Part shown: piece by piece, positions 1 through 9,146 of the stretch
Position numbering within the stretch: the first letter of the stretch is position 1
Layout of the letters: each line of letters begins with the position of its first letter
NCBI RefSeq assembly: GCF_001570985.1
Contig: NZ_BCSS01000029.1
Span: 1-42,102 of the forward strand
Length of the DNA stretch: 42,102 nucleotides
Origin: Janibacter limosus NBRC 16128
GTDB taxonomy: Bacteria; Actinomycetota; Actinomycetes; Actinomycetales; Dermatophilaceae
Direction: 5' to 3'
Notes under the pieces: generated by a model
Told to the model about the DNA's origin: nothing
Seen by the model: only the letters and a program-made list of their open reading frames with translations
The model's database searches: none
Made by a program: the position numbers and the translations under genes

Positions 1-1
1 C

Positions 2-547
2 CTGGCCGCGTGTGGCGAGGACCAGCCCGTCGAGCCGACCTCTTCCACGACCGTCTCACCCCTACCGGGCGACTCCTCCACCACCAGCGCATCTAACTCG
101 AGTTCTTCGTCCAGCAGTTCCACCAGCGACGGTGTGGCCCCCCTGCCTGAGGCTGCGACCAAGCAGACGAAGGAGGGAGCCATCGCGTTCAACGAGTTCT
201 ACCAACTGCAGATGGGTGAGGCACTCAAGACAGCCAACTCAGCAACTCTCCGGTCCTACGCCAAAGACTGCGCCGTTTGTGACGGACTAGCTGACGTAGT
301 CGACGACTTCAAGAAGCGGCGAGTGCACGCGAGCAAAAATCCTTACTCGGTCTCGGGCTCGACTGCTCGGGCACGTGACGACGGTGGGTATCGCGTGGAG
401 ATGAAGGTTGAGAACTCCGCGTACCGCGAGGTTGGAGCCGACGGCGCCAAGGGCCCAAATATCGATCCCATCTCCCTGACAATTGTGAGCGACACGCAAT
501 GGCACGACGGTAGCTGGCAGATCCGAGATTTGGTCCGAGTCAAATGA
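2..547 (+). CDS. DUF6318-like lipoprotein, 5' end missing
   Basis: The reading frame is open from base 2, so the true start lies before the window. The first visible residues are LAACGEDQP, a lipobox whose Cys would be lipidated and anchor the protein on the outer face of the membrane. A Ser/Thr-rich linker of about 40 residues follows, then a globular domain of about 135 residues beginning AATKQTKEGAIAFNEFYQ and containing a CxxC pair (DCAVC). This layout (lipobox, low-complexity linker, small domain with a Cys pair near a predicted helix) fits the actinobacterial DUF6318 family, whose function is unknown to me. The stop overlaps the next gene's ATG by 4 bases (ATGA), so the two are probably co-translated. 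Base composition is visibly less GC-rich than the following operon. The family assignment is from memory of its pattern and is moderate; the lipoprotein call is strong. Confidence 0.7.
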   Translation: MAACGEDQPVEPTSSTTVSPLPGDSSTTSASNSSSSSSSSTSDGVAPLPEAATKQTKEGAIAFNEFYQLQMGEALKTANSATLRSYAKDCAVCDGLADVVDDFKKRRVHASKNPYSVSGSTARARDDGGYRVEMKVENSAYREVGADGAKGPNIDPISLTIVSDTQWHDGSWQIRDLVRVK

Positions 548-1542
548 ACGGCCAAGTGTTTGTCAGTGCCTTGATTTTCAGCCTGACCGCAGCGGTCACC
601 CTGTCGGCGCCCCTCGCGCAAGCAGAGCCTACGGATCCTCCACCAACAACCGGACCTTCCGCAGATGCGGACAATCACTCAGCCTCGGTTTACGGCGAAA
701 AGTTCAAAGACACCTCCGGCACTCAGGACTATCAGCAGCCTCCTTCCGGCCAGAAGGCACCCAGCGACCCGCCGCGAGGTGGGAAGGCTCCCGGCGTGAC
801 CAAGGTGAGCAACCCGCCCAAGGACGTCGAGGTCGAGGTCAGGACCGAAGCCTGCACCGACATGACCCTCGACCAGTGCCGTCAGGGCCGCACCGCCTGC
901 CTGACCAGCGCGGGAGGACCCGCCGGGTTCAGGCCGCCGACCCTGACCTGGCTCAAGATCGGCGATGGCTCGTGGACCTACAACGGCCTCACCTGCGGCC
1001 CGCCCACCTCCATCGAGCTGCCCGGCAGCGGTGGCACCGTGTCCGTCGCTGTCCAGGCCCCACCGGTCCCCACTCTCGGCCAGATCCAGACCGCCTTCAA
1101 AGAGCTCCCCTTCAGCAAGCCGAGCGTCACCGTCCAACCCGTGGGCATGAAGACCCTCAAAAACCTCAAGACCTTCTACGCCGCCCACTGGCCAAACAAC
1201 ACCGGCCTACAACCGGGCGAGACCAGCAAGCCCGTCAAGTTGCTGTCTTGGACGGTTGAGTTCAAGGTCGATGCCCAGGACTACCGCTACGACTTCGGCG
1301 ACGGCACCCACTCCAACTGGACCACCAGCTCGGGAGGCACCTACCCCGACGGCGACATCACCCACACCTACACCGACACCGGCACCGTGGACATCAAGGT
1401 CGACGCCCGCCTCACCGGCCAATACCGCGTCAACGGCGGCGACTGGCAGGACATCGCCACCACCGCCGACCTCCAGGACGAACCCACCGGCACCCTCACC
1501 ATCGTCGGCACCAAAACCCGCCTGACCACCGACGAGGGCTGA
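544..1542 (+). CDS. Secreted PKD-domain protein
   Basis: This is a 332-residue exported protein. An N-terminal hydrophobic stretch ending SAPLAQA followed by EPTDPPP looks like a cleavable signal peptide, and residues up to about 90 are Pro/Ser/Gly-rich. A Cys-containing segment lies at about 95-155 (EACTDMTLDQC, RTACLT, LTCGPP), probably disulphide-bonded outside the cell. A PKD-type beta-sandwich follows at about 230-300, seen from YRYDFGDGTHSNW and the later ITHTYTDTGTVDIKVDA, which match the DFGDG and HTY-x-G-x-Y/V core of PKD domains. There is no sortase motif or C-terminal membrane helix, so the protein is either released or held by its lipoprotein partner. The ATG overlaps the stop of the upstream lipoprotein gene (ATGA) with only a weak ribosome site, which favours translational coupling. 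Binding target unknown. Confidence 0.8.
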   Translation: MNGQVFVSALIFSLTAAVTLSAPLAQAEPTDPPPTTGPSADADNHSASVYGEKFKDTSGTQDYQQPPSGQKAPSDPPRGGKAPGVTKVSNPPKDVEVEVRTEACTDMTLDQCRQGRTACLTSAGGPAGFRPPTLTWLKIGDGSWTYNGLTCGPPTSIELPGSGGTVSVAVQAPPVPTLGQIQTAFKELPFSKPSVTVQPVGMKTLKNLKTFYAAHWPNNTGLQPGETSKPVKLLSWTVEFKVDAQDYRYDFGDGTHSNWTTSSGGTYPDGDITHTYTDTGTVDIKVDARLTGQYRVNGGDWQDIATTADLQDEPTGTLTIVGTKTRLTTDEG

Positions 1543-1555
1543 TTCACACCACGAG

Positions 1556-2509
1556 TCACGACCGGAGGCGCGGACCCACCTCACGATCAAGGGCACGGTC
1601 CACGGCATCGGCGACCGCGTTCAGGCCCTCACCGGTGAGGATGACGTCATAGTGGTTGGCGTCCGTCTCGTGGGTCATCAGGCCTGTAGGCAGACCAAGG
1701 GCGGCCAACCGCCCATCGTCGTACAGCCCCTGCGGCTCGTCCTGCAGACCGCGCCGGGCCCACACGAGCTCCACGCTGCTCCCCTGCTCGACCGCGCGGC
1801 CCGCCGCGGCATGGGCATCCGGGTCGGCGAGGACATCGGCCCCGTCAGCCCGCACGGCATCGAGGATGCACGAGCTCATGTACCGCCCGTCCCCCTCGGG
1901 GGAAGGGATGAGGTCGTGGTCGAGATAGCGCTGCACGATGCCGGCAACCGGGCCCTGCAGCAGCGGACCGACAGCCGGGTGCTTCGCCCAGAAGACGAGG
2001 TGGTCCCCTTCGTCGTCGAAGCGCATCGACAACCGGTCCATCGCCGGGCCGATGACCGCTTGCAGTGCGGCGTCGACATCCAGGTCCGGTGGTGGAGGAA
2101 AGGCAAGCCCTCCGTCGACGAGCACCACCGAGGGGAAGAGGTCCGGCCTCTCCGCCGCTGTCAGGGCGACGACGAAGCCACCCATCGAGTGGCCCACGAG
2201 GATCGGGTGGGTCCCGAAGACGCCGGCGACGGTGGCCAGGTCCACGGCGTGCGCAGCCAGTCCGTACGGCGCCGGTGCCTCGCGGCTGGCCGCCCGACCA
2301 CGCAGGTCGGGCGCCAGCACGCGCACAGCCCCCGGCCCGTGCCGACGGTGCATCTCCTCGGCCAGACCTGCCCAGGACAGGCCGTTGGCAGTGATGCCGT
2401 GGACGGCCAGCACGACGGGAGCGTCCGGGGCGGCCGCTCCCACCGTGAGGTCGTGGATGGCCAGGCTGCCCACCGGCAGCTCGATGACAAAGGTGGCTTC
2501 CGCGGTCAT
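1556..2509 (-). CDS. Alpha/beta hydrolase, last gene of the ABC importer operon
   Basis: This is a 317-residue alpha/beta-hydrolase-fold enzyme. The oxyanion-hole motif HGITANG is at about 37-43, the nucleophile elbow GHSMGG at 106-111 (Ser108) and the C-terminal catalytic His probably in ANHYDVI (His286). A cap segment rich in helices lies at about 135-240. There is no signal peptide, so it acts in the cytoplasm. The ATG overlaps the livM stop by 4 bases (ATGA), which fixes the start and ties its expression to the importer. The substrate cannot be read from sequence; the coupling suggests, by inference only, that it cleaves an ester or amide brought in by the transporter. An esterase, lactonase or C-C hydrolase would all fit the motifs. 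The gene ends facing the PKD gene with a 13-base gap. Confidence 0.85.
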   Translation of the reverse strand: MTAEATFVIELPVGSLAIHDLTVGAAAPDAPVVLAVHGITANGLSWAGLAEEMHRRHGPGAVRVLAPDLRGRAASREAPAPYGLAAHAVDLATVAGVFGTHPILVGHSMGGFVVALTAAERPDLFPSVVLVDGGLAFPPPPDLDVDAALQAVIGPAMDRLSMRFDDEGDHLVFWAKHPAVGPLLQGPVAGIVQRYLDHDLIPSPEGDGRYMSSCILDAVRADGADVLADPDAHAAAGRAVEQGSSVELVWARRGLQDEPQGLYDDGRLAALGLPTGLMTHETDANHYDVILTGEGLNAVADAVDRALDREVGPRLRS

Positions 2510-3540
2510 GCCCGCTCCCTGCCCAGCAGACGTGCACCGAGCCCGGTCAGACCCTGCGGTGCGAAGTAGACCACCACGATGAAAAGGACGCCGAGGATGA
2601 GCAGCGGTTGGCCAAGGAGTCGCTGGACGATGTCCGGCATGGAACCCAGCGCCGACGAGCTGCTGAGATCCACCAGCCGCGCGTCCAGGTAGTGGTAGAC
2701 GAACCCGCCGACGACCGCACCCCACAGCCGACCAGCGCCACCGAGCACGACCATCACGAGCAACGCGAGGGTGAACTCCGTCGTCGTCAGGTGCGGGCTC
2801 GAGCCACCTAGGACGATGGCGTGGACGATGCCACCGAGGCTGCCGATGAGCGCCCCAACGACGATGGCGAGCAACTTGACCTTGTAGACGTCATATCCGA
2901 GCACCGCAGCACGGGCTTCGTTCTCCCGGACGGCAGCCATGGCGTGACCGGCCCGCGAGCGCACCAGCAGCGCCACGAGCACCCAGGCGATGACGACGAA
3001 GCCCAGTGCCAACCAGTACCGGTACGGCGCGTTCTGCACGCCGACGAGCATCTGCGGGATCGCGGAGCGGTCCAGGACCAGCCCCTCCTCGCCACCCGTC
3101 AGGTCGCCCGGGTTGCGCAGGACGATGATCGAGGCCGCCTGGGCGAAGGCCAGGGTCACCATCGCGAAGGCGATGCCTCCGACCCGTAGCGCGATCCCGC
3201 CGACGACGATCGCCAGGACGAGGGTGATGGCCAGGGCCACGACGATCGCCAGTGGCAGTGGCAGGTCCCACGCGGACAGCGAAATCGTCAGCAGGTAGCT
3301 GCCGGCCGCGACGAAGAGTGCGTGCCCGAAGCTCAGCAGGCCGGTGCGCCCGAAGATCACGTCATAGCTGAGAGCGAAGCCGGCGAAGATGAAGCAGGTC
3401 GCCAGCAGCGTCAACGAGCCGGGACTGTTGACCCGCCCGGGCAGGATGCCCGGGAGCGTCACCGTCACGTACGGGAGCATCGCGAGGATGACCACGATGA
3501 CCAGGCCCGGCAGGACCTTGAGCAGGGATGCGGGTCTCAT
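2506..3540 (-). CDS. livM: Branched-chain amino-acid-type ABC permease, LivM
   Basis: This 344-residue inner-membrane permease has about eight to ten hydrophobic segments. It carries the LivM-family pattern GFALSYDVIFGRTGLLSFGHALF at about 54-76, and a cytoplasmic loop near 195-225 with SRAGHAMAAVRENEARAAVLGYDV, the EAA-like site that docks on the ATPases. With LivH it would form the translocation pore of a HAAT-class importer. Its start overlaps the livH stop (ATGA) and its stop overlaps the hydrolase start (ATGA). The family takes up Leu/Ile/Val, but also urea, short-chain amides and aromatic acids, so the solute is not settled by homology. Confidence 0.93.
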   Translation of the reverse strand: MRPASLLKVLPGLVIVVILAMLPYVTVTLPGILPGRVNSPGSLTLLATCFIFAGFALSYDVIFGRTGLLSFGHALFVAAGSYLLTISLSAWDLPLPLAIVVALAITLVLAIVVGGIALRVGGIAFAMVTLAFAQAASIIVLRNPGDLTGGEEGLVLDRSAIPQMLVGVQNAPYRYWLALGFVVIAWVLVALLVRSRAGHAMAAVRENEARAAVLGYDVYKVKLLAIVVGALIGSLGGIVHAIVLGGSSPHLTTTEFTLALLVMVVLGGAGRLWGAVVGGFVYHYLDARLVDLSSSSALGSMPDIVQRLLGQPLLILGVLFIVVVYFAPQGLTGLGARLLGRERA

Positions 3541-4421
3541 GCGTGACCACCCTTCATGGATGTGGGCCGGATGAGCAGGACGACGGCCAGGAGGAGGACG
3601 ACGGACAGGTCACCCACACCGCTGGCGGCGTAGTAGTTCGCCATCTGCTGCACGAGGCCGACGGCGACGGCTGCCACGGCCGTGCCGGGGAGCGAGCCCA
3701 TGCCGCCGATGACCACGACGATGAAGGCGTAGATGAGCAGTGACCCGCCCTGCGCCGGCGAGACCGACCCGGCGTACTGGGAGTAGAGGACACCGGCGAG
3801 CGCGGCGGCAGCGCCTCCCATCGCGAAGACGACGGTGAAGGTGCCCTGCACATTGATGCCGAGCGCCTCGACCATGGTGCGGTTCTCCACACCGGCCCGG
3901 ATGATCAGGCCCAGCCGCGTGTACCGCAGCAGGGCCATCAGCCCACCGAAGACGAGCAGCGCGACGATGACGAAGAGCAACCGGTCGTTGGGCAGGTGGG
4001 CGCCGGCGACGTCCGTCGTCGACGCCATCCAGGTCGGCTTCTCGACGGGCTTGGGGTCCGCGGTCCACACCGCCTGGGCGACTGCGACGGCCGCGAGCGA
4101 GAGACCGACGGTGACGAGCACCTGCTGGATGTGGTGCTTGTACAGCGGCCGGATCAGGCAGACCTCGACGATCGCGCCGATGAGTGCGCCGACAGCCAGG
4201 GCGACGACGACCGCGAGGACGAGCCGGACGCCGACGGACATGCCCTGCGGCAGTCGCTGCATCGTCTCCCAGCCGGCGTAGGCACCGAGCATCATGAAGG
4301 CGCTGTGGGCGAAGTTCAGCACGCCCATCAGGCCGTAGATGAGGCTCAGGCCGCTGGCGGCCAGGAAGTAGAGCGCACCGAGTCCCAAGCCGGTGACGAG
4401 GAGGAGGATGAGCTCGCTCAT
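3537..4421 (-). CDS. livH: Branched-chain amino-acid-type ABC permease, LivH
   Basis: This 294-residue permease has the LivH signature SLIYGLMGVLNFAHSAFMMLGAY near residues 26-48 and the coupling loop LRYTRLGLIIRAGVENRTMVEALGINV near 165-191. Eight or so membrane helices are apparent. It pairs with LivM and sits between livF and livM, overlapping both by 4 bases (ATGA at each end). Length is normal for the family. The N-terminus MSELILLLVTGLGLGALY is the usual start of this family, with no sign of a longer protein. Confidence 0.93.
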   Translation of the reverse strand: MSELILLLVTGLGLGALYFLAASGLSLIYGLMGVLNFAHSAFMMLGAYAGWETMQRLPQGMSVGVRLVLAVVVALAVGALIGAIVEVCLIRPLYKHHIQQVLVTVGLSLAAVAVAQAVWTADPKPVEKPTWMASTTDVAGAHLPNDRLLFVIVALLVFGGLMALLRYTRLGLIIRAGVENRTMVEALGINVQGTFTVVFAMGGAAAALAGVLYSQYAGSVSPAQGGSLLIYAFIVVVIGGMGSLPGTAVAAVAVGLVQQMANYYAASGVGDLSVVLLLAVVLLIRPTSMKGGHA

Positions 4422-5176
4422 GCCGCACCGTCCCGTCGCATCGCGACGCCGAGGAGCTCACGAGTCAGCTCCGGGTCCGCGATCAGGTCGGCGGCAGAGC
4501 CGGCGTGAACGACCTTGCCGGCATCCAGGACGATGACGGTGTCGGCGATGCGGCGCACGAGCGGCAGGTTCTGCTCGACGAGCAGGATCGGGGTCGCCTC
4601 GGCGACCTCCCCGAGGACATCGGCCACCTCCGTGACGAGCTTGGGCGCCAGGCCCTTGGTCGGCTCGTCGATGAGGAGCAGTCGGTTGTCCCGCAGCAGG
4701 ACCCGCGCGAGCGAGACCATCTGCTGCTGACCGCCCGAGAGCGTCCCGGCCCGCTGCGCCCGCCGTGTCACGAGGTCCGGGAAGAGCTCCTGGACGATGG
4801 GCGCGTCGGTGCCTGTCGCCGGGTCCACCAGGCGCAGGTTTTCCTCGACGGTCAGCCCACCGAAGACCTCGCGGTCCTCGGGGACATATCCGATCCCGTC
4901 CCGCACGATGCGGGTCGTGGTCCGGGTCTGGATCTCTTGGCCGTCGAGCGCGATGCGTCCGGTGCGAGGGGCCAGGCCGAGGAGCGCCTTGAGCGTCGTC
5001 GTCTTGCCGACGCCGTTGCGCCCCAGCAGTGCGGTGACGCCGGTGGCGGGTACCTCGAAGGAGACCCCTTGGAGGATGTGCGAGCCGCCGTAGCGCACGT
5101 GCAGGTCCTCGACCTGGAGCACGGGCGCGGGGCTGCGCGTGGTCTCCACCGGCTGTGCGGTGGTCTCGTCGTTCAC
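4418..5176 (-). CDS. livF: ABC importer ATPase, LivF
   Basis: This 252-residue ATP-binding subunit has Walker A GRNGVGKT at about 53-60, the ABC signature LSGGQQQM near 146-153 and Walker B LLLIDEPTKGLAP near 166-178, followed by the switch His region (LLVEQN). The sequence VRYGGSHILQGVSFEV at the N-terminus and the short form without the long LivG insert identify it as LivF. The start is a GTG that overlaps the livG stop (GTGA); about 20 residues precede the conserved core, slightly longer than usual. It is cytoplasmic and hydrolyses ATP to drive import with LivG, LivH and LivM. Confidence 0.93.
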   Translation of the reverse strand: MNDETTAQPVETTRSPAPVLQVEDLHVRYGGSHILQGVSFEVPATGVTALLGRNGVGKTTTLKALLGLAPRTGRIALDGQEIQTRTTTRIVRDGIGYVPEDREVFGGLTVEENLRLVDPATGTDAPIVQELFPDLVTRRAQRAGTLSGGQQQMVSLARVLLRDNRLLLIDEPTKGLAPKLVTEVADVLGEVAEATPILLVEQNLPLVRRIADTVIVLDAGKVVHAGSAADLIADPELTRELLGVAMRRDGAA

Positions 5177-5907
5177 AGCGCTTCTCCCAGATAGGCCTGT
5201 TGCACGCGTTCGTCAGAGGTGACCTCGGTCGGGCTGCCGATCGCCAGCAGCTGACCGTGGTGGAGGACGGCGACCCGGTCGGCCAGGCCGAGGACCACGT
5301 GCATGTGGTGCTCGACCATGGCGACGGACACCCCTTCGTCCCGGACCTCACCGATGATCTCGGTGAGCCCGTCGACGTCCTCGGCCGAGACGCCGGCCAT
5401 CGGCTCGTCCAGCAGGAGGACCGTGGGGTCGGATGCGAGCGACATCGCCAGCTCCAGCTTGCGCCGGTCGCCGTGCGACAGGTCGCGCGCGAGGGTCTCC
5501 CCCTTGCCCGGCATCCGCACCCGCTCCAGGAGCGGGTCGATGCTCTGGCTCCCGGTGGAGCTCGCGGGGCGGAAGGGCGAGAAGGGGGCCGAGCCGGTGG
5601 CCTGGATGGCCAGCCGGACGTTTTCCCTCGCCGTGAGCCCGTCGAAGAGGGCTGAGGTCTGGAAGGACCGGGCCAGTCCGCGGTGGGCACGGCGGGTCGA
5701 GCTCATCCTCGTCACGTCCGCCTCCCCCAGGGTGACCCGGCCGGTGGTCGGCCGGGTCACCCCCGAGAGGATGTTGACGAGGGAGGACTTGCCCGCCCCG
5801 TTGGGACCGATGATGCCGAGCAGCTCACCGGCCCCGACCTCGAGCGAGATGTCCTCGAGGATCCGTGCACCACCGATGCGCCACCCGATCCCGGTGGCGG
5901 CGATCAC
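5173..5907 (-). CDS. livG: ABC importer ATPase, LivG
   Basis: This 244-residue ATPase has Walker A GPNGAGKS at about 34-41, a LivG-type insert (RRAHRGLARSFQTSALFDGLTARENV), signature LSHGDRRKLELAMSL near 145 and Walker B VLLLDEPMAGVSAEDV. The signature reads SHGDR rather than the usual SYGQQR, which is tolerated in this family. I chose the GTG at 5907 because it overlaps the stop of the binding-protein gene by 4 bases (GTGA) and puts IAATGIGWRIGGARIL at the N-terminus, as in homologues. A longer open frame upstream merely runs through the binding-protein gene. Confidence 0.9.
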   Translation of the reverse strand: MIAATGIGWRIGGARILEDISLEVGAGELLGIIGPNGAGKSSLVNILSGVTRPTTGRVTLGEADVTRMSSTRRAHRGLARSFQTSALFDGLTARENVRLAIQATGSAPFSPFRPASSTGSQSIDPLLERVRMPGKGETLARDLSHGDRRKLELAMSLASDPTVLLLDEPMAGVSAEDVDGLTEIIGEVRDEGVSVAMVEHHMHVVLGLADRVAVLHHGQLLAIGSPTEVTSDERVQQAYLGEAL

Positions 5908-7106
5908 TTGGACTCGGCGACGGGCGGGGCCACGTCGGCGGCGTCGATGGTCTTGCCCAGGACCGGCACGTAGTTCTTGCCATCCTTCTCCAGCGAGACG
6001 GTGAACATCGGCTGGAGCATGGCGTGGTCCTCGGGGCGGATCTCCATGTCGCCCTTGGGGCCCTCGAAGGTCCACCCCTCGAGCGCATCGACCATCTTGT
6101 CCGGGTCGTTGCCACCCTCCTTGACGGCCTGGACGACCATCTGCGCGGCGACGAAGCCGTCATTGCTGAAGAGGTCGACCTCCTGGCCCTCCTCCTTCAG
6201 CCCGTCCTCGAGCGCCGTGTAGGCGTCGTTGTCCGCGGCGCCGGCGAAGAAGTGCGACAGGAAGTCGATCTTGGTGCTGGCCTCACCAAAGAGGTTGTGG
6301 GTCGCCTTGATGTCCAGGCCGGTGACGACCGTGGTCTCATCGAAGACGCCCTGCTGCGACAGCGTGCTCCACATCGAGGTGGCGTTGTCCCCCGCCCACG
6401 CGACGTAGAGCAGGTCGGGCTTGGCCGTCTTGATCTTGGTGGCGAAGGGGGTGAAATCCTTGGCGCCGGCCGGAGCCTCGACCGCGGTGACCGTGGCGCC
6501 CTGGTCGCCGAGCGTCTTTTCGACACCGGCGATGTTGGCCTTGCCGAAGGCGCTGTCCTGCGCCAGGACGGTGATCTTCTTGCCCTTGACGTCGCCGACC
6601 ATCGTGCCCGCGGTCGAGACGTCCTGGTAGGTCTGGCGGCCCGAGCGGAAGGTGTAGTCGTTGGCACCGGTGATGCCGTCGACAGCGGCCGGACCGGAGA
6701 TGAAGAGGATCTTGTTGTCCTGCGCGAGCGGGGCGACCTGCAGGGCCACACCCGAGGCGGTGGAGCCGGCGATGATCTTGGTGTCCTGACCGATGAGGCC
6801 GGTCGCGGCGGAGACGGCCTTGGCCGGGTCGCCGGCGTCGTCCTTCTCCGTGATCTCGATCGTGCGGCCGTCGACCTCTCCGGTGCCGTCGGTCGCGTAG
6901 TCGAGACCGATGTCGAAGCCGGCGCGGTACTGGGCACCGTACGAGGCCAGCTGGCCAGACTTGCTGTAGACGAGACCGACCTTGATGGGGCCATCACCGT
7001 CGGCGCCCGCGTCGCCGGAGTCGCCGGCCCCTCCCGGTGTGCCGCACGCGGCGACGGTTGCAGTGACAGCGATGCTCGCCAGGGCGAGCTTCCACGAGTT
7101 GGACAT
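5904..7106 (-). CDS. Solute-binding lipoprotein of the Liv-type ABC importer
   Basis: This 400-residue extracytoplasmic receptor is the first gene of the operon. It has a short signal peptide with lipobox VAAC (Cys about 20) and a Gly/Asp-rich linker. The Leu-binding-type fold begins at IKVGLVYSKSGQLASYG. The GSTASGVALQVAPLAQ region near 125-140 is the usual ligand-contact loop, and DSAFGKANIAG lies in the second lobe. The ATG is preceded by GGTGGAGGA at a spacing of about 7, a good ribosome site. Lipid anchoring on the membrane is normal for Gram-positive binding proteins. The ligand is not predictable here: an amino acid, amide or small carboxylate are all possible. Confidence 0.92.
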   Translation of the reverse strand: MSNSWKLALASIAVTATVAACGTPGGAGDSGDAGADGDGPIKVGLVYSKSGQLASYGAQYRAGFDIGLDYATDGTGEVDGRTIEITEKDDAGDPAKAVSAATGLIGQDTKIIAGSTASGVALQVAPLAQDNKILFISGPAAVDGITGANDYTFRSGRQTYQDVSTAGTMVGDVKGKKITVLAQDSAFGKANIAGVEKTLGDQGATVTAVEAPAGAKDFTPFATKIKTAKPDLLYVAWAGDNATSMWSTLSQQGVFDETTVVTGLDIKATHNLFGEASTKIDFLSHFFAGAADNDAYTALEDGLKEEGQEVDLFSNDGFVAAQMVVQAVKEGGNDPDKMVDALEGWTFEGPKGDMEIRPEDHAMLQPMFTVSLEKDGKNYVPVLGKTIDAADVAPPVAESK

Positions 7107-7283
7107 GAGAGTTCCTCCACCTGCGGTGAGCGCTCGCGCCTTTGCTGCAACGAGAACCGTTGACGCTCAACCGATGGGCAGAGTCAATCCGTGCGGGGCC
7201 CCCGCGGGTGTGGCTCGACGAAACACATTCGTCTCGTCCTCATGTCCTGCGACGACACCGGACGAAGGGAGGAGAGGTGCACC
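7107..7283 (-). promoter_or_regulatory. Leader and presumed promoter region of the ABC importer operon
   Basis: These 177 bases lie between the end of dxs and the binding-protein gene and must hold the operon's promoter if it is not read through from dxs. I see a short inverted repeat (GTTGA, 3-base spacer, TCAAC) near 7159 and a 6-bp stem GACGAA/TTCGTC with a 5-base loop near 7220, but no convincing pair of -35 and -10 boxes. No strong terminator for dxs is visible here, so read-through remains possible. Confidence 0.35.
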
Positions 7284-9146
7284 TCAGAGGTGGGTGCGCA
7301 ACCGCTCCACGATCGGGTCCGGCGTCAGACCCACCGTCTCGAGCACCTGTGCCCGAGAGGCGTGGTCGATGAACTCCTTGGGCAGACCGAAGCGGTGCAC
7401 GGGCACGGACAGACCGGCCTCGTCGAGGGCACGAGCGACCTCGGCGCCCACACCGCCGGCAACATTGTTGTCCTCGATGACGGCGACCCGCCCGGCTCGG
7501 CGGGCGAGGTCGACGAGCGCGGTGGGCACGGGGAGCACCCACCGGGGGTCGACGACCAGGGTCGAGTGCCCCTCGGCTGCCAGCTTTTCGGCGACGGTCG
7601 TCCCGGTCCCGGCCATGGAGCCGATGGCGACGACGAGGACCTCGGGGTCGACACCCGGATCCCCGGCGAGGACGTCGAGACCGCCGATGGTGGACGTGGC
7701 CTCGATCGGGTCACCGACGCTCCCCTTGGGGAAGCGGATGACGGTCGGCGCGTCGTCCACGTCGACCGCCTCACGCAGCGCGCGACGGATCTGCTGCCCG
7801 TCGCGAGGTGCGGCCAGCCGCAGTCCGGGGACCAGGGAGACCAGGGACATGTCCCACATGCCGTGGTGGCTGGCGCCATCGGGCCCGGTGACGCCGGAGC
7901 GGTCGAGGACGAAGGTCACCCCCGCCTTGTGCATCGCGCAATCCATGAGCAGCTGGTCGAAGGCGCGGTTCAGGAAGGTCGCATAGATCGCGACGACGGG
8001 GTGCAGGCCGGTGAAGGCCAGACCGGCGGCCATCGTGGTCGCGTGCTGCTCGGCGATGCCGACGTCGAAGATCCGGTCGGGGTGCGCGTCGGCGAAGGGC
8101 TTCAGGCCGACCGGCATCATCATCGCCGCCGTGATCGCGACGATGTCGGGCCGCTGCGCCCCCAGCTGAAGCATCTCGTCACCGAACTCGTCGGTCCACG
8201 AGCGCCCGGAGATCTCCAGGGGCAGACCGGTCTCCGGGTTGATCTTGCCGACGGCGTGGAACTGGTCGGCCACGTCATTGCAGGCGTGCTCGTAGCCGCG
8301 CCCCTTCTGCGTGATGACGTGCACGAGCACGGGACCACCGAAGGCCTTGGCCCGACGCAGCGACTGCTCGACGCTGGCCTCGTCGTGGCCGTCGACCGGG
8401 CCGAGGTACTTGATGCCCAAGTCCTCGAACAGCCCCTGCGGCGCCCAGAAGTCCTTGGCGCCCTTCTTCATCGAGTGGAAGGCCTGGTAGGCCGCCCGCC
8501 CGACGAAGGGCGTGCGGTTGAGCTTGTCCTTGCCCCAGTCGAGGACCTGCTCGTACTGGCGGTTGGTGCGCAGCATCGCGAGGTGGTCGGCCAGACCGCC
8601 GATCGTCGGGGCGTAGGAGCGCTCGTTGTCGTTGACGACGATGACCATCGGCAGGTCCTTGTCGGCGGCGATGTTGTTGAGCGCCTCCCAGGCCATCCCG
8701 CCGGTCAGGGCCCCGTCACCGATCACGGCGACGGCATGGCGCTCCTCGCCGCGCAGTCGGTAGCCGGTCGCGATGCCCTCCGCCCACGACAGGGAGGTCG
8801 AGGCGTGGCTGTTCTCGCTCACGTCGTGCGGGGACTCGGCGCGGCTCGGGTAGCCGGACAGTCCCCCACGGGTGCGCAGGCCGCTGAAGTCCTGACGTCC
8901 GGTGAGCAGCTTGTGCACATAGGACTGGTGGCCGGTGTCGAAGACGACGGTGTCGCTCGGCGAGTCGAAGACCCGGTGGATCGCGATGGTCAGCTCGACG
9001 ACCCCGAGGTTGGGTCCGAGGTGCCCCCCGCTGCGCGAGACCTCCGCGACGAGGAAGGCTCGGATCTCCTGCGCCAGGGTCTCGAGCTGCTCCGCGGGGA
9101 GGCGCCTGAGATCGGCGGGAGAGGTGATCGTCTCGAGGACTGCCAC
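7284..9146 (-). CDS. dxs: 1-deoxy-D-xylulose-5-phosphate synthase
   Basis: This 620-residue cytoplasmic enzyme condenses pyruvate with glyceraldehyde 3-phosphate, the first step of the MEP isoprenoid pathway, using thiamine diphosphate. Visible motifs are [13 protein letters not shown] (about 40-52), [24 protein letters not shown] (about 108-120), the ThDP/Mg site [16 protein letters not shown] (143-158) and the transketolase-type catalytic Glu in [11 protein letters not shown] (Glu366). The C-terminal transketolase domain is complete. The start is a GTG at 9146, which gives [17 protein letters not shown] as in homologues and has GGAAGG 9 bases upstream; a longer frame upstream has no coding character. 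In M. tuberculosis dxs1 sits in the same block. The plus-strand long open frames over this gene are antisense artefacts of high GC. Confidence 0.97.
   Translation of the reverse strand: MAVLETITSPADLRRLPAEQLETLAQEIRAFLVAEVSRSGGHLGPNLGVVELTIAIHRVFDSPSDTVVFDTGHQSYVHKLLTGRQDFSGLRTRGGLSGYPSRAESPHDVSENSHASTSLSWAEGIATGYRLRGEERHAVAVIGDGALTGGMAWEALNNIAADKDLPMVIVVNDNERSYAPTIGGLADHLAMLRTNRQYEQVLDWGKDKLNRTPFVGRAAYQAFHSMKKGAKDFWAPQGLFEDLGIKYLGPVDGHDEASVEQSLRRAKAFGGPVLVHVITQKGRGYEHACNDVADQFHAVGKINPETGLPLEISGRSWTDEFGDEMLQLGAQRPDIVAITAAMMMPVGLKPFADAHPDRIFDVGIAEQHATTMAAGLAFTGLHPVVAIYATFLNRAFDQLLMDCAMHKAGVTFVLDRSGVTGPDGASHHGMWDMSLVSLVPGLRLAAPRDGQQIRRALREAVDVDDAPTVIRFPKGSVGDPIEATSTIGGLDVLAGDPGVDPEVLVVAIGSMAGTGTTVAEKLAAEGHSTLVVDPRWVLPVPTALVDLARRAGRVAVIEDNNVAGGVGAEVARALDEAGLSVPVHRFGLPKEFIDHASRAQVLETVGLTPDPIVERLRTHL

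Noticed and set aside
7107-7283. A riboswitch or T-box before the ABC operon
   Set aside because: Only short, weak inverted repeats; no conserved core of a known riboswitch class is visible.
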